Part shown: positions 26,556-37,767 of the stretch, piece by piece
Layout of the letters: each line of letters starts with the position of its first letter
Numbering within the stretch: the stretch's first letter is position 1
DNA from: Diphasiastrum complanatum
Taxonomy: Eukaryota; Streptophyta; Lycopodiopsida; Lycopodiales; Lycopodiaceae
DNA length: 64,000 nucleotides
NCBI GenBank assembly: GCA_029204225.1
Contig: CM055095.1
Span: forward strand, 51,346,841-51,410,840
Direction of reading: 5' to 3'
The notes under the pieces: model-generated
What the model saw: only the letters and a program-made list of their open reading frames with translations
Told to the model about the DNA's origin: nothing
Database searches by the model: none
Translations under genes and position numbers: made by a program

Positions 26556-27098
26556 CTAACATATTTGGATAGTCTTTGATTGATAAAAGTATACTTCATT
26601 GAGCAGTGATTTTTCTCCAGTTTTTGTTAGCTTGGTCTGTAGATAAAAATGTTCCATCATATCACATACCTTTATTAAATCTGTTCCATACATGCAATTA
26701 GGAACAAACGACTTGAGAATATTTTTGATCATAGGAATTTGAAGACATTCCTCATAGAAGTTCAAACATGTCTTATAATCGAGTTTTGTCTTTGGAATCA
26801 ATTTCAAACATTGCTTATTGAATTGTTGTATAAATTCAATATGTGTGACAAACAAAACTAATTGTTTGTAAAATTTCGTAACATTGTCAACACATGCAAT
26901 TTTGAATTTACTCTTCGGGATTGGATATATTTGAGTGTCCCACCATGCTCGGACTTGTTTATGAAAATACAATGAGACGAAATGAATTTTATCTTTATTA
27001 AAATAATGGTGATGACGAAAGTAAGCTTCCAATTCAGTCAACCAATCTGCAATACTAATTGAACTGGGTTGTCCATTTGAAAAAAGCAAGACTATCAC
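26556..27098 (-). pseudogene. Gag-like frame in block X
   Basis: A 180-residue open frame with SISIADWLTELEAYFRHHHY, then DKIHFVSLYFHKQVRAWWDT. The WLxxLExYF...W pattern is typical of retrotransposon gag (Ty3/gypsy or caulimovirid-like capsid). Its homologue at 46885-47385 retains the same frame with few changes. No zinc knuckle or pol follows. The open frame conserved between two copies argues for a formerly real protein, but I cannot assign a family. Confidence 0.5.
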
Positions 27099-27896
27099 GT
27101 ACGATTGTAGATTCTAATTCGTCATCAACTGAAAGTTGAACATTTTCACTATACCAAAAATCCATCACTAATAAACCTCTATGTGGACTATGAGTTTGCC
27201 AACTAAAATTTATTCATAAAAGAATTTGACAGGCTGTTGAGATGCTCTTCTCCACCGATTAAATTCTAAATCCTTGTAGAATGAATTGATTGTCAGGTTC
27301 TTATAGTGAATGTAAATGAAAAATGTAATTATACAATGATTGTCCTCAACTTGTAGATTATTGTGAGCAATTTTTCTGTTTATTATGTTTGAATTTGAGC
27401 TCAAATTAAAAAGTTAGAGAGCTTCGAAGATGATAAGAAAATGACAAAAGCAGTAACTTAGAAAAAAAAAAGAGATACATAAAAAATAGTAAAATTAAAA
27501 ATGAAATAATAATAACAAAAATACTGATGATAATATTCAGCTCGACAAACTTAGCACTTTTTGTTTTTATGCTACTGAATTTCGAGATTAAAATAAAAAT
27601 TTATAAAGATAATAAGAAATAAAAAACAAGTAACTTATGGGGTCTTAAATTTTTATTTTTACAAATTGAATTGTTTAAAGTTTCGAATTCCATAAAATAT
27701 TCTAGTGCTCATCATAATTTTGAAAGAACCGTGAAAATTTTGAAAATTTTATGGCAAATTATTTTACGATCCTTCGTATGAGTGCTCGTAAAATAATGAC
27801 TATAAAAAATTTGTAAAAAAATTGGCAATTTTTTTAATCAATTACTTACTTGAATAAAGTGCCCATAAAAAAAGTAAAAATACAGATATTTTAAAT

Positions 27897-27900
<4 letters not shown>

Positions 27901-27947
<47 letters not shown>
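27901..27947. repeat. (TA)n microsatellite
   Basis: About 47 bases of TA repeat at the same place in block X as the longer tract at 48169-48239. Confidence 0.95.
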
Positions 27948-27950
<3 letters not shown>

Positions 27951-28031
27951 GGCTTGGAAGGGTGCTGTCCGTCTACACGTGTGGTGGCTAGAGAGAAGAA
28001 GAACCAAACGGCCAGATAACGAAGTAGAATC

Positions 28032-28047
28032 GGGGGGGGGGGGGGGG
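28032..28047. repeat. G16 homopolymer
   Basis: Sixteen consecutive G; the block X partner has 14 (48328-48341). Such runs are also prone to sequencing error. Confidence 0.9.
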
Positions 28048-28529
28048 ACACAAAGCAGGTTAGGGTAGCCCCCGGGGTAGGAGGTGGCCGCAAGGGCAAA
28101 TTGTGAGAGGTGGAGGGAAGGGTAGTGGCCGGAGGTGGGGGAAGAGAGACATGGTTTAGGGTTAGGCTTTTTTGAATTAGAGTTAAAACAAGTATGATGT
28201 GTGTTAGCAACTGTGCAAACACAGAGAAAATATAAATAAAACTCTGTGGCATGTGTTTTGTAAGCCCACGTATGAGCATTTGCCAATAAACTTCTACTAT
28301 GGCATGTGTTTTGTAAGTCCATGGGTAGAAGCTTAAATAATAAAATAACTTAAACTTAGGATTATAACTTAACTTAAGAAACTTAAGCTTAGAAATATTT
28401 GTCTCAAGTTATCTTAAGTTTCAAAGCTAGAAACTTTTAAAGTTCCAAGCTTTAAGTTAGAAGTTCTAGAATGGCTAGTTTTAAGCTAATCCCATATGTT
28501 GGTGGATACTTATGGAAGACCCTCCTTGC

Positions 28530-28538
28530 TATAAAAGG
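28530..28538 (+). promoter_or_regulatory. Possible TATA box in LTR-like block
   Basis: TATAAAAGG followed by CT-rich leader-like sequence and repeated short motifs (GCTAGTTGGGAAGCCTTAG, variants to about 28900). Looks like an LTR promoter/R region, but no LTR termini were resolved. Confidence 0.35.
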
Positions 28539-28539
28539 A

Positions 28540-29155
28540 GAGGTATTTGTCATGTACACAACACTTTTGAGATTATGCTAAATTGCTCTCTCTTGAGATT
28601 ATCTTGCTATTTCACTTGTGTTTCCTTTGGAAAGGTGCATAGCTTGAGGGAAGGTGTTCGGGCCTCCTCTTGCCTCCTTTTCATCGGTTTATTGCGGCAT
28701 GCTTTGTTTGTTAGTTGCTTAGTTAGCCGCAATTTATTATTTCCATCTTCCTTTTGGGTGTTAACATAGGATCTAGTTTAGTGATCTTGCTAGTTGGGAA
28801 GCCTTAGCAAGGTTTTTATTGTTTTGCTAATCTTGGCTAGTTGGGTAAGCGTTAGTCAAGTTAATTGTTATTTTTGTTCCGGGCACTAGTTGGGAAAGCC
28901 TTGGTGCTCCGGTCCTTGTTTGTTTATTTTTCATTTTGCTAGGAAGCTTGTAGAAACTTAAGAAGTGGACGAACCTCTACATCCCTATACTACATCCGTG
29001 AGTAGATCTAGCCATCGCGTAAACTAGAAATACTTCCAACATCGTTGCTTTATCCTAGACTTCGCTAATAAAGCACGATTAATCTATAAAGTAGTTGTTG
29101 TCCCCAAATGGACTGATGAATAACACGTCACATTTAATTAACTAAAAGAAGCCCT
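28540..29155. other. Unclassified LTR/leader-like sequence
   Basis: No ORF of note. A CTAGTTGGGwAAGCsTTrG motif is repeated three times between 28780 and 28900. Probably part of the element to which block X belongs. Confidence 0.35.
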
Positions 29156-30600
29156 CTCGAAAGCTTTTGATTTTGTACGAATAAAGTGTACTACAATGAA
29201 CTTGCTGAAGTCATCAATAAACGTTATGAAATATTTTGCATCACCTAAAGACAATACTTCAAATGGTCCACAGATATCCGAATGTACAATTTCCGATACC
29301 TTGGTTGCTTTATAAGCATCTTTACTAAAAGCGTTCGAGTCATTTTGCCTTTAAGACAAGATTCGCAGGTAGTTTGAATATCTCGACTCTTGATTCGACT
29401 CCTTTATTTCTTTGACTCTTGTTGGCTTGGTACAAGGCTCCCATGTTCATGTGACATAACCTCTTGTGCCATAGAATATATGTTAATTCTTGAGTTTGAT
29501 TTGCTTGCTCGACTCGAGTTTGAATGCTCAAGTGATACAAATTACCATTTTTGTTACCTTTGGTAACTAGATTATCAGAATCTTCATCAAACAATTTACA
29601 AATCTAGTCCCTTGTGAAGGTTACTGACATTTCTGTGTCAATTATCTTTGCTACGGATATAAGATCTTTATTGAGAGTAGGAACATAGAGAACTTCCTCT
29701 AGTTTCTTGTCACTCTGATTCATGTCTAGCCACAGTACACCAGTTCCATCAACTTTATGCTTAGAACCATCTCCAAGTATAATAAATCTCGAAGAATTTG
29801 ATTTCTTATAGTCAGATAAAATTGTTTCAAGAAAACAAAATGTGAGGTGGATCCTGAATCAAGTACTACTTCTCGAATTTTTGAATTCGATGAACAACAT
29901 AGATCAGCACAAACATATGCTGTTTGTCTTGGATTCGTCTGAACGATTTCCATTCTTTTTAGACGACTCCCTCTTAGACCTTAACTTCTTCAAAGATTGA
30001 TTCTTCTGAGTAAATAGAACTTCTTTTGAATCACCATTATCATCATAGCGTTTGCGAGCTTCTACTTCCTCTATGACTCCATCTATTGCCTTTTGAAGTG
30101 TCATAGACGAATCTTTTGCCAATAAATTTTGAGCTGTGTGGAATGACCTGGGTAGGGCTCGAAGAAAATATCTAAGTTGTTTTTCCTTTGAGATTGCATT
30201 TTCGGTGTCAGAATTTTGCAAAGAAACAACCAGATCCTTTATTTTTCGTATGAAAGTGGTTAGATCTTTGTCGTCCCATTGTAGGTAAGTTAATTGGTCC
30301 TCCAAGAACATGATTTGATTTCATGATCGAGTCTCATTCTTGGTTTGCTATTCTTCCCACAATTCTTTCGCGTTCGAAGTCGATGAAAGATCTAGCATTA
30401 TGTTGTCATTCACTGAAGACACAATAATTGATATAGCTTCTCTTCTATTGAATCTACCCATTGCCAAAGACCTTCGCCCTTCAGTATGATTGAAGTCTTT
30501 GACTTATAGACTAAATAATTTGAATCTTATGTATCCAAGATCAAACTGATCTTAGACCGAATGCTGCTGATCGAAGACATCTTCTAATCTTCCGAATAAG
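29156..30600 (-). pseudogene. B-family copia gag-protease-integrase start (second copy, B2)
   Basis: Gag near 30310-29950 has LRYFLRALPRSFHTAQNLLA and TLQKAIDGVIEEVEARKRY, nearly parallel to element B. The zinc-knuckle segment is deleted. The protease motif LDSGSTSHFVF (about 29870) is better preserved than in B. Then come GAG-pre-integrase (LWHKRLCHMNMGALYQAN, about 29460) and the start of integrase, lost at about 29160. Stops and frameshifts are present. Leader sequence joins gag to the primer site at 30631. Confidence 0.83.
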
Positions 30601-30630
30601 CTCTAGATACGGTTGTTGATGGATGTGTCA

Positions 30631-30642
30631 GCTCTGATACCA
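30631..30642 (-). other. Primer-binding site of element B2
   Basis: TGGTATCAGAGC on the minus strand, complementary to the 3' end of initiator Met-tRNA, the usual plant copia primer. It lies next to the LTR edge at 30644. Confidence 0.88.
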
Positions 30643-30643
30643 C

Positions 30644-30795
30644 TATAGGAAAAATACTAGGAATTCTCCTTCAGAGAACACGATGAAAATTGGAATAAAT
30701 CAAACTAATATCAGTGTCTTCAATCGTGTCTGATCTTGGTCTATGTACTAATAGAGCAGTTTGTACTTTGATTGAATAAAGCATGCGGATTTAGG
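30644..30795 (-). mobile_element. LTR fragment of element B2
   Basis: Matches 6742-6890 and 38603-38757 (AATACTAGGAATTCTCC, ATCAGTGTCTTCAATCG). The terminus reads TATAGG instead of TGTAGA. It stops after about 150 bp, so the 5' LTR is truncated. Confidence 0.78.
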
Positions 30796-31350
30796 AGAAT
30801 CAGAATTTTAATAGCTTGGACATCCTTCTACATAGGAATAGTTGATAAAGGTGGTCGTTTGAAATCCTGCATCATAGTCATATCACAATATGATGCTTTG
30901 AAAAAAAGTTACAAAAGAAAAAAGTGATGCAACTTTTGCAAACCTTGTAGGATAAATGAAGCAATAAATTTTGAAAGCTACGGTTGTAAATTGATGGTGG
31001 AAGGTGCAAATTTTAGTTTGGAAGATCAAGAAAACAAACCTTAGAAATGCGTGTACATGGAGAAAGGGCTTTTTGCTATTCAATCGCTATTTTTCTATTG
31101 GGAAGTTGCGGATTGTGACAATAGTGGTAGCTACACCTTTAGATGAATTGCCATTCCAAATTGAAAGATTTAGAATCACAATCCATAATTATATGGCAAT
31201 AAAAGATCTGATTGAAGCGGCTTCATTACCTTGTGATTTAAATGTTTCAGAAGAGAACAATGATGAAATTCTCACATCTAGAATTGCAAAACTTAAAGTG
31301 TTGTTGTTTCAAAGAGACAAAATTAATTTTTGGAAGATCATCAAGTGTAG
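30796..31350. other. Unclassified sequence with a weak open frame
   Basis: A 133-residue plus-strand frame spans 31004-31405, with mixed composition and no recognised motif. It runs into the dimeric repeat, so the C-terminus is repeat-derived. Not supported as a gene. Confidence 0.3.
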
Positions 31351-31545
31351 AGACCAAGCGGCAGGAACCGCGATTATAGAAGACCTACAACTTATCAATG
31401 CTTGACTTGCATCCCTGATCGACATCAGAACCACAAGAGAAAATGGCAAAGACCAAGCGGCTAGAACCATGATAGTAGAAGACCTATAGCCTATCAATGC
31501 TTGACTTGCATCCTTGATCGGCAAAAAATTTTACCGACTGATAAC
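31351..31545 (+). repeat. Dimeric short repeat, copy 1
   Basis: Two units of about 95 bp, each beginning GACCAAGCGGCxxGAACC and containing TATCAATGCTTGACTTGCATC. The whole dimer recurs at 32112-32310 in direct orientation. In both places it is preceded by AAAGTGTTGTTGTTTCAA. Confidence 0.85.
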
Positions 31546-32085
31546 ACACTTCTTGGTAAAAAATTGTTGTAGAATATTTTCCTAAAGGCTTAAATGCTCA
31601 ACCTTGAAGACAACTAAAAATTCTTTTTATTCATACTTGCCCAAAGGTAGAGATGAAATAATTTGACTAAATGCCAAGTACGATTTTTCCTTTGATGCTG
31701 GAGCTATTCTATATGTACATAGTATAGATAACCTCCAATAGAACAAAGTTTTATAAGTAGCTTTCGATCTAGAGCTTGAGGAGCTGGTGCAGATGGCAGG
31801 AAACTGGAGATCAGTAATTGTTCTACTTTAGCTGGTAATCAAGATGCAACCTTTCTTCAAATATGTATCCAATAGAAACTTGAGTGCTTTGTTTAATGGT
31901 AGTGGTGACATATCAAAAGCAAATTCAGCAAGAACCCTAAGTAGTACTGTGAAAAAAGGATGGAATGTTTTAACCATTCGATTTTTTTACCTCCATCTAC
32001 ACGTGCCCTGAGGTGGAGTTCTTTAACAAACTATTCAATGGGCTTACAAAATCGATTGGAGTGTTTCGGTTGCCCTTTTGAGTTA
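31546..32085. other. Spacer between the dimeric repeats
   Basis: No gene or known element recognised. Confidence 0.4.
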
Positions 32086-32111
32086 AAAGTGTTGTTGTTT
32101 CAAGAACATCA

Positions 32112-32310
32112 GGGTAGAGACCAAGCGGCAGGAACCGCGATTATAGAAGACCTACAACTTATCAATGCTTGACTTGCATCCCTGATCGACATCAGAACCA
32201 CAAGAGAAAATGGCAAAGACCAAGCGGCTAGAACCGTGATAATAGAAGACCTATAGCCTATCAATGCTTGACTTGCATCCTTGATTGACAAAAAATTGTA
32301 CCGACTGATA
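32112..32310 (+). repeat. Dimeric short repeat, copy 2
   Basis: Nearly identical to 31353-31545 over both units. The flank beyond ACCGACTGATAA differs. Confidence 0.85.
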
Positions 32311-32880
32311 ATCTCTTTTGAATTATCCTCAAAAAAATCTGCATTTTATAGATTATCCCAGTTTTTTGAAGACTTTTACTTATAAAAAAGTATATTCGCA
32401 TGTATAAAAAATCGGGATCTATAGTTTGGAGGCTAGATCCGTTTGATCTAGGTTTGATTGGGTTGGTTTGTCCACCATCTGATTCCCTTGTGTTGCTTTG
32501 TTACGGTTTTCTTAGCTATTGTATCATTGGTGAGGGACTTTATAGTGGTATTAGAGGTTATCCAGGAGAAACATCTATTGCATAGATTCTAGGATGAATC
32601 TGTAATATGTATAGATGAGACACCTGTTTCTAGAATCATGATCGATAAATTTCGTAATCTTCTAAAAATTATGGCAATATCTAGGTAGAAGATGTGAGTA
32701 AAGGAAAATTTGAAAACATTCTTATAGTAGAAAAGTTGTCGATTACAAATCCGATCGGTTTGTATCAAAACTAGAGAGTTCTATTACAAGAAAAGGTTTG
32801 TTGAAACTAGCTGCTTGTGAGTTGTGATCAGCTTGATCTTAGTGTGAACTAGAATCCGTGAGTTGATGCAAGGAAAGAAA
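32311..32880. other. Region without supported gene
   Basis: Begins with the inverted partner of the AT-rich repeat at 15866-15960. The remainder, including a 61-codon frame at 32400-32585, has no recognised content. Confidence 0.4.
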
Positions 32881-33398
32881 TGTTGGGGAGGATGGGAGAA
32901 TGCGGAACGACTCCCCCAATGAGGGCTGCTATTGACTATCAACAAGAACGATCTCAATGAAAAGAAAGAGATATAAAATGTCGAATAAAATCACAGCTCA
33001 TGCATTAAGGACCGCTGAAATAGTTTCATACTCAAACGAATTTTCTGGTTTGAGTACAGTTGACTGAAGAGGGTAAATAGTATGTGGAATTACTATTGAT
33101 CAATTTAAAAGTGATGTTCAATTCAGAATTCAATGCAGTAGATAAAAAAGATAACATTCGTTTCTCAGGCGTCAGAGACTGCGGTCGTGTGATTGAATTC
33201 TAATGAGTCGAAGACGTCCGTGATTCAATCAGATTCAGTGAACAAGTTGAGAAAAGCAATTGAGAAGGTGTAATCAATCACAGCACACACATATATTTTA
33301 GATTAGACACAAATAGTAGGTGTTGTTGATATTTTACATAAAATTCTTAACATGAGAGTATTTGCTCAATATTGAGCATGAACAACACAAGTGATTAC

Positions 33399-34044
33399 TA
33401 TGAAAGATTTCAGATCCTTAAGATCCAATCTACTCGAATGATCTTTGGTTAGAAAGAGAAATACACTACCAATCTCACCAATGTAGAAAAATCAGCATCT
33501 ACACACAATTTGAGATGCAAACACTAATAGAACTTGATCAAACTTGAATGAAATGATTATGTACTGTTGCTATCCATACAAAACCAGCAAGCTACTATAT
33601 TTCACACGTGTGGATCCAAAAATAGCAAATATAGATCATTCTACACATAGAATTGCAAGCAATCACCAAGATAGTGCACCAATGGATAGTAGAACCCAAG
33701 AGACCATGTATAAGCATGAAATGAGATAGAGAAGAGAGAAGATGACTCTCTCCACGAGTTACATCCTTTTATAGCAGGTCCAAACCCTATTTGGCCACTT
33801 GGCTTTCCACCAAATGCTAACCCTACCAATTTTGGGTCTAGATTCAATGTACCCAACTTATTCAAATTGAATCTACTCAAACTCGCATTCTATCTTTCCC
33901 ACACTTCAAAAAGTGTTTATTCAAATGAAATTTAGACTAATGAACTTTGAAAAGTCAACCTCTAAGTCTAAAACAAGCTTTGGCCTCAGTATGCCAAATA
34001 TGGAAATATTGCAAAATGTGATGAAACTAGTTGAATCTTTGACA
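33399..34044 (-). mobile_element. 3' LTR of element D
   Basis: Starts TGTCAAAGATTC at 34044 after polypurine GAAGAGGGAG and ends CTTTCATA at 33399, 646 bp. Matches 37275-37767. Contains CTATAAAAGGATG near 33775 (minus), a likely LTR TATA box. Confidence 0.85.
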
Positions 34045-34059
34045 CTCCCTCTTCAACTA

Positions 34060-34260
34060 GTTTTAGCATAGACTTTGATAATCCTCCAAGTGAAGTCTTA
34101 TGCTTCATGAACAAGTCTTTTCCCAATGCTTTGGTGAAGATATCAGCTACACATTCCCTTGAAGACACATGTTGAAGCTCCACCTCCTTTGCAATGACTC
34201 GCTCCCTCACAAAATGATATTGTATCTCAATATGCTTGCTCCTAGCATATTTTTTTTGAC
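34060..34260 (-). pseudogene. RNase H tail of element D
   Basis: Reads RSKHIEIQYHFVRERVIAKE, then LQHVSSRECVADIFTKALGK, the conserved copia RNase H C-terminus (DxFTKAL). The rest of RNase H and all RT are missing. Confidence 0.85.
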
Positions 34261-34319
34261 AATAGAACTTTGATCCATCATAAGAATGATCTTCTTCCTA
34301 AGAATAGACCTCCTTTCAA

Positions 34320-35095
34320 TGATCATATAATGCTCAAAATATAAACAACCATAATTGATAAGAGAATAGTGTCCACTTGGGATGCTTCACTATTTCTTAC
34401 ATCAATTTTACATATCAAGATGTAACTAGAACATGAAGAATCAAATAGAATGTAAATGAAATGATTCCACCATGCTTCCAACTCTGAACTCTTTGGAAAA
34501 ATATAGCAAACAAACAATAAATGTGAGTGATCAACATTTGCTTGCATGTCTCCTCCTTCTTTGTCTTTTGTTGCCTTGTATCCACCATGATACTCCATGA
34601 ATGAGCCTCCATCTCCATCTTGCCTCAAGATATCACCATACCTTGATGACTTGACCATGAATGAGTGAGATAATGAACCTCCAATAGCTTCATTTCCATC
34701 AGCAAAATCATCCAAGAATGCTAGTACAAACCTAACATCAAAACAATGCTCACCAATGTAACTAGTTTTACCATATCTTGACAATTTGCACACATCCACA
34801 TGAAATTGCTCAAACATGAGATAGAACAAGTAAAGTAAACTTGAACAACACTTCCTTGCTGCTCCTTTGTCTTACTTGAGTTTTCAATATGCTGAAAAAA
34901 TAGATCCATAACATCTTTGCCAATTACCTCTCCTTTGATGCTCTTGACTAGCTCCAAATTGCCAACTTCCCTTTTGACTAGTCGAAGCACTTTGAGATCA
35001 ACCTCTTGATCTTCAACTTGACCATCAAAGTCATTGAACAGACTTTGTTTTCCAGACATCATACACAGCTCTTTAGTAGATAGATCCAGCAAAAT
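34320..35095 (-). other. Unrecognised segment inside element D
   Basis: Occupies the place of integrase core and RT but translates to no copia motif. Open minus-strand stretches at 34323-34829 and 34721-35092 have protein-like composition, for example EVDLKVLRLVKREVGNLELV. It may be captured host sequence or heavily diverged pol. Confidence 0.4.
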
Positions 35096-36686
35096 CTACT
35101 AAAATCATCAATGAATGTTACATACATCTTAGCTCCACTATTGCTAATTGTAGTAAATCCATGAATATCTGAATGTACAAGTTGAAAAGGCTTTGTAGAT
35201 CTAGAAATAGATCTAGTATAAGGTAGTCTACGTGACTTAGACAAAGCACAAGACTCACAAACATGCTTGTCATTACTTAAGGAACTTGGAAGACCTTCTT
35301 CCTTGCCATTATCTCTAATGACTTGAAGTTGAGGTGTCCCATCCTTTTGTGCCAAACCTCTTGAATAGAAATTTGCTCCCTTGCAACACATCCAACTAGG
35401 TTAGAAATAACACAAGCATCAAGTTTGAACAACTTCCCTTGCCTTTTACCTTTTCCAATCAAGACATCCTTCCTTTTGATCAAACAAGCATCTCCATCAA
35501 ACTCCACCTTGAGGCCCTTACTTAGCATTTGACTCACACTAGGCAAATTCTTGGTAATAGATGGAATAAACAAGACATCCACCAAATGAACATTCCTATT
35601 TCTACAGAGAGAAATAAGAATCGTGCCAATTCCTTTGATTGCACACTCACCATCATTGGCCGTGTAGATCACCCTCTTGTTATCTCCATATGCCAACAAA
35701 GAAGTGAAGTACTCTTTGTGAAAGGTCATGTGTGAACTTGCTCCACTATCAATCCACCAAGGATCTAGATCTCCATCATTAGCAAGCATACATGAAGACA
35801 TCACAAAAGCATCATCATTTGCATTTTGAACATCCAAACCATCCTCATCAAGAGTAAGATTACCTTTCTTGTCTCCTTGATCTCTCATCTTCTTGTAGCA
35901 CTCACTTGCAAAGTGTCCTTTGATGCCACAATAGAAGCACTTGAGCTTTGATCTATCCTTCTTTTTGCCACTTGAAGAAGCATCCACTTGATCTTGCCCT
36001 TTAGACCACTTACTTTTGGATTTGCCCTTGAATTTGCCCTTTGTGAACATAGCATCATCTTGAAGTGTTGATGTAAATCCACCTCTTGCTTGAAGCCTAT
36101 ATTCCTCATTGATCAAGATCTCTTGAAGATCCATCAAACTTAACAAAGTCTTTTGAATAGCAATACTTTGAACAATGTTAGCATGAGCATCCAACACGCC
36201 ATTAAGAATCACTTGAATAAGCTCTCTTTCCTTAATGCTTTCATCTATGCAAGCTAACTCATCATTCAATGCTTTCATTCTCAAAACAAAAGTACTTGGA
36301 ATTTCTTCATTCTTTTGCAAACAAGAAAAGATTTGCCTTCTTAGAGTCAACACTCTAGAAGTAGACTTGGATTCATAAAGCTTTTTCAATGAATTCCAAG
36401 CTTCCAAAGATGATGTGCACTTACCAACTTCCTTGAGAAGTTATTGGTAACATTCATCTTTATCATATGTAGCACCTTCTTGGACCTCTTGTCATACCTC
36501 AATTGATCTTGTTGTGTTGCTCCTTTGCCAAGCTCATTCTTTCAAAAGCAACACTAGCTTCCAACTTAAACAATCTTCCATGCTTAAATCCTCAAGAAGT
36601 GACTCCATCCTCACTTTCCACAATGAATAGTTACTTGAGGTAAGCCTATCATTGGCTTCCAACATGACTCCAATTGAGGTTGCCAT
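35095..36686 (-). pseudogene. Element D gag-protease-integrase N-term
   Basis: The ATG at 36686 opens MATSIGVMLEANDRLTSSNY, a copia gag start. After two stops the frame from 36407 is open for 376 codons: LKKLYESKSTSRVLTLRRQI, CCHC knuckle CFYCGIKGHFASEC (intact), protease WWIDSGASSHMTF (intact DSGA), and GAG-pre-integrase VWHKRMGHLNFKSLE. A frameshift near 35290 moves to integrase VCESCALSKSRRLPYTRS, LVHSDIHGF and VTFIDDFSRFCWIYLL, then similarity ends near 35095. The knuckle and protease are the best preserved in the window. Confidence 0.88.
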
Positions 36687-37262
36687 GTAGCAACCTTTCA
36701 ACCTGCTTCAATGCACAAAGCACTCCTTTGAACAACAACAAATGCTTTCAAAAGAAATCACCAAGATTTGAAACTATCTCACAAATTCTCTTCTAGCACT
36801 TATCCAAGCAAATCAACACATAGAATCATGGAATCTTGATCAACCTATGATCTATCCTCAATCTAATGACTTTTGCCACTTCCTAAGATTGAAACACACT
36901 CAAATGAAGTCCAGCAACCTCACTATCTAGAGATCCAATCAAAATTAGGATTTTGACAAAATCACAAAAAATTGACTATTCCAAATCTACATGCAAATGC
37001 TGAAAATTTGATATGCAATCTATAAGCCACCACTTAGGCTGAACCAATGATCCAAAAATCGGCCAAATCCAGTATGTGAATTCAAAAATCGAAATTGAAC
37101 AAGTATATTGACCTATTTAGTGTTTTGATCTACAAAAGATCCAATCTACAAAAGCAAAAAAATTTGACTTTGGTGTAGAATCCTCTCTAGCATGCTCTAG
37201 ACTTGATATTTTCACCAAATCATTGATAGATCTGATTTCCTCCTTCATAATCTGAAACACAA
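36687..37262 (-). other. 5' leader of element D
   Basis: About 575 bp between primer site and gag; no ORF recognised. Confidence 0.6.
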
Positions 37263-37274
37263 GCTCTTATACCA
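37263..37274 (-). other. Primer-binding site of element D
   Basis: TGGTATAAGAGC, one mismatch from the initiator Met-tRNA complement TGGTATCAGAGC, directly after LTR end CACA. Confidence 0.85.
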
Positions 37275-37767
37275 TGTGAAAGATTTCAGATCCTTAAGAT
37301 CCAATCTACTTGAATGATCTTTGGTTAGAAAGAGAAATACACTACCAATCTCACTAATGTAGAAAAATCAGCATCTACACACAATTTGAGATGCAAACAC
37401 TAATAGAACTTGATCAAAATTAAATGAAATGATTATGTAATGTTGTTGTCCGTACAAAACCAACAAGCTACTATATTTCACACGTGTGGATCCAAAAATA
37501 ACAAATATAGATCATTCTACACATAGAATTGCAAGCAATCACCAAGATCACTAATGGATAGTAGAACCCAAGAGAACCATGTATAAGCATGAAATGAGAT
37601 AGAGAAGAGAGAAGATCACTCTCTCCATGAGTTACATCCTTTTATAGTAGGTCCAAACCCTATTTGGCCACTTGGCTTTCCCACCAAAATGCTAACCCTA
37701 CTAATTTTGGGTCTAGATTCAATATACCCGACTTATTCAAATTGAATCTACTCAAACTCGCATTCTA
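37275..37767 (-). mobile_element. 5' LTR of element D, outer end truncated
   Basis: Matches 33399-33890 closely but starts inside the LTR at TAGAATGCGAG; about 150 bp at the outer end is missing and E LTR sequence resumes at 37768. Confidence 0.84.

Larger units (their letters stand above)
26378..28500 (+). repeat. Block X, copy 1 (direct repeat of 46663-48750)
   Basis: From TTGTTTAAGCTTCC onward the sequence parallels 46663-48750 in the same orientation. Shared parts are a TGGTATCAG primer-site-like string (26412-26420), the antisense gag-like frame, a (TA)n tract, a poly-G run and a TTAAGTTT-rich tail. Probably an internal region of an LTR element; classification uncertain. Confidence 0.85.
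33399..37767 (-). mobile_element. Element D: copia retrotransposon with gutted pol, nested in E LTR
   Basis: Minus-strand order is truncated 5' LTR (37767-37275), primer site (37274-37263), leader, gag-protease-integrase N-term (36686-35095), unrecognised segment (35090-34320), RNase H tail (34260-34060), polypurine tract and 3' LTR (34044-33399). Reverse transcriptase is absent. No target duplication is visible because the outer 150 bp of the 5' LTR and a few target bases are lost. Confidence 0.87.

Noticed and set aside
30631-30642. Initiator-tRNA-like sequence as a tRNA gene
   Set aside because: Only the 12-base 3'-end complement, i.e. a retroelement primer site; same for 37263, 49062 and 51470.
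31351-32310. CRISPR-like spaced repeats
   Set aside because: Only four long, imperfect units in two dimers; eukaryotic context.
33399-37767. 5-bp TSD (TACTA/TTCTA) for element D
   Set aside because: The right-hand LTR end is truncated inside the LTR, so TTCTA is LTR sequence, also present in the left LTR, not a target duplication.
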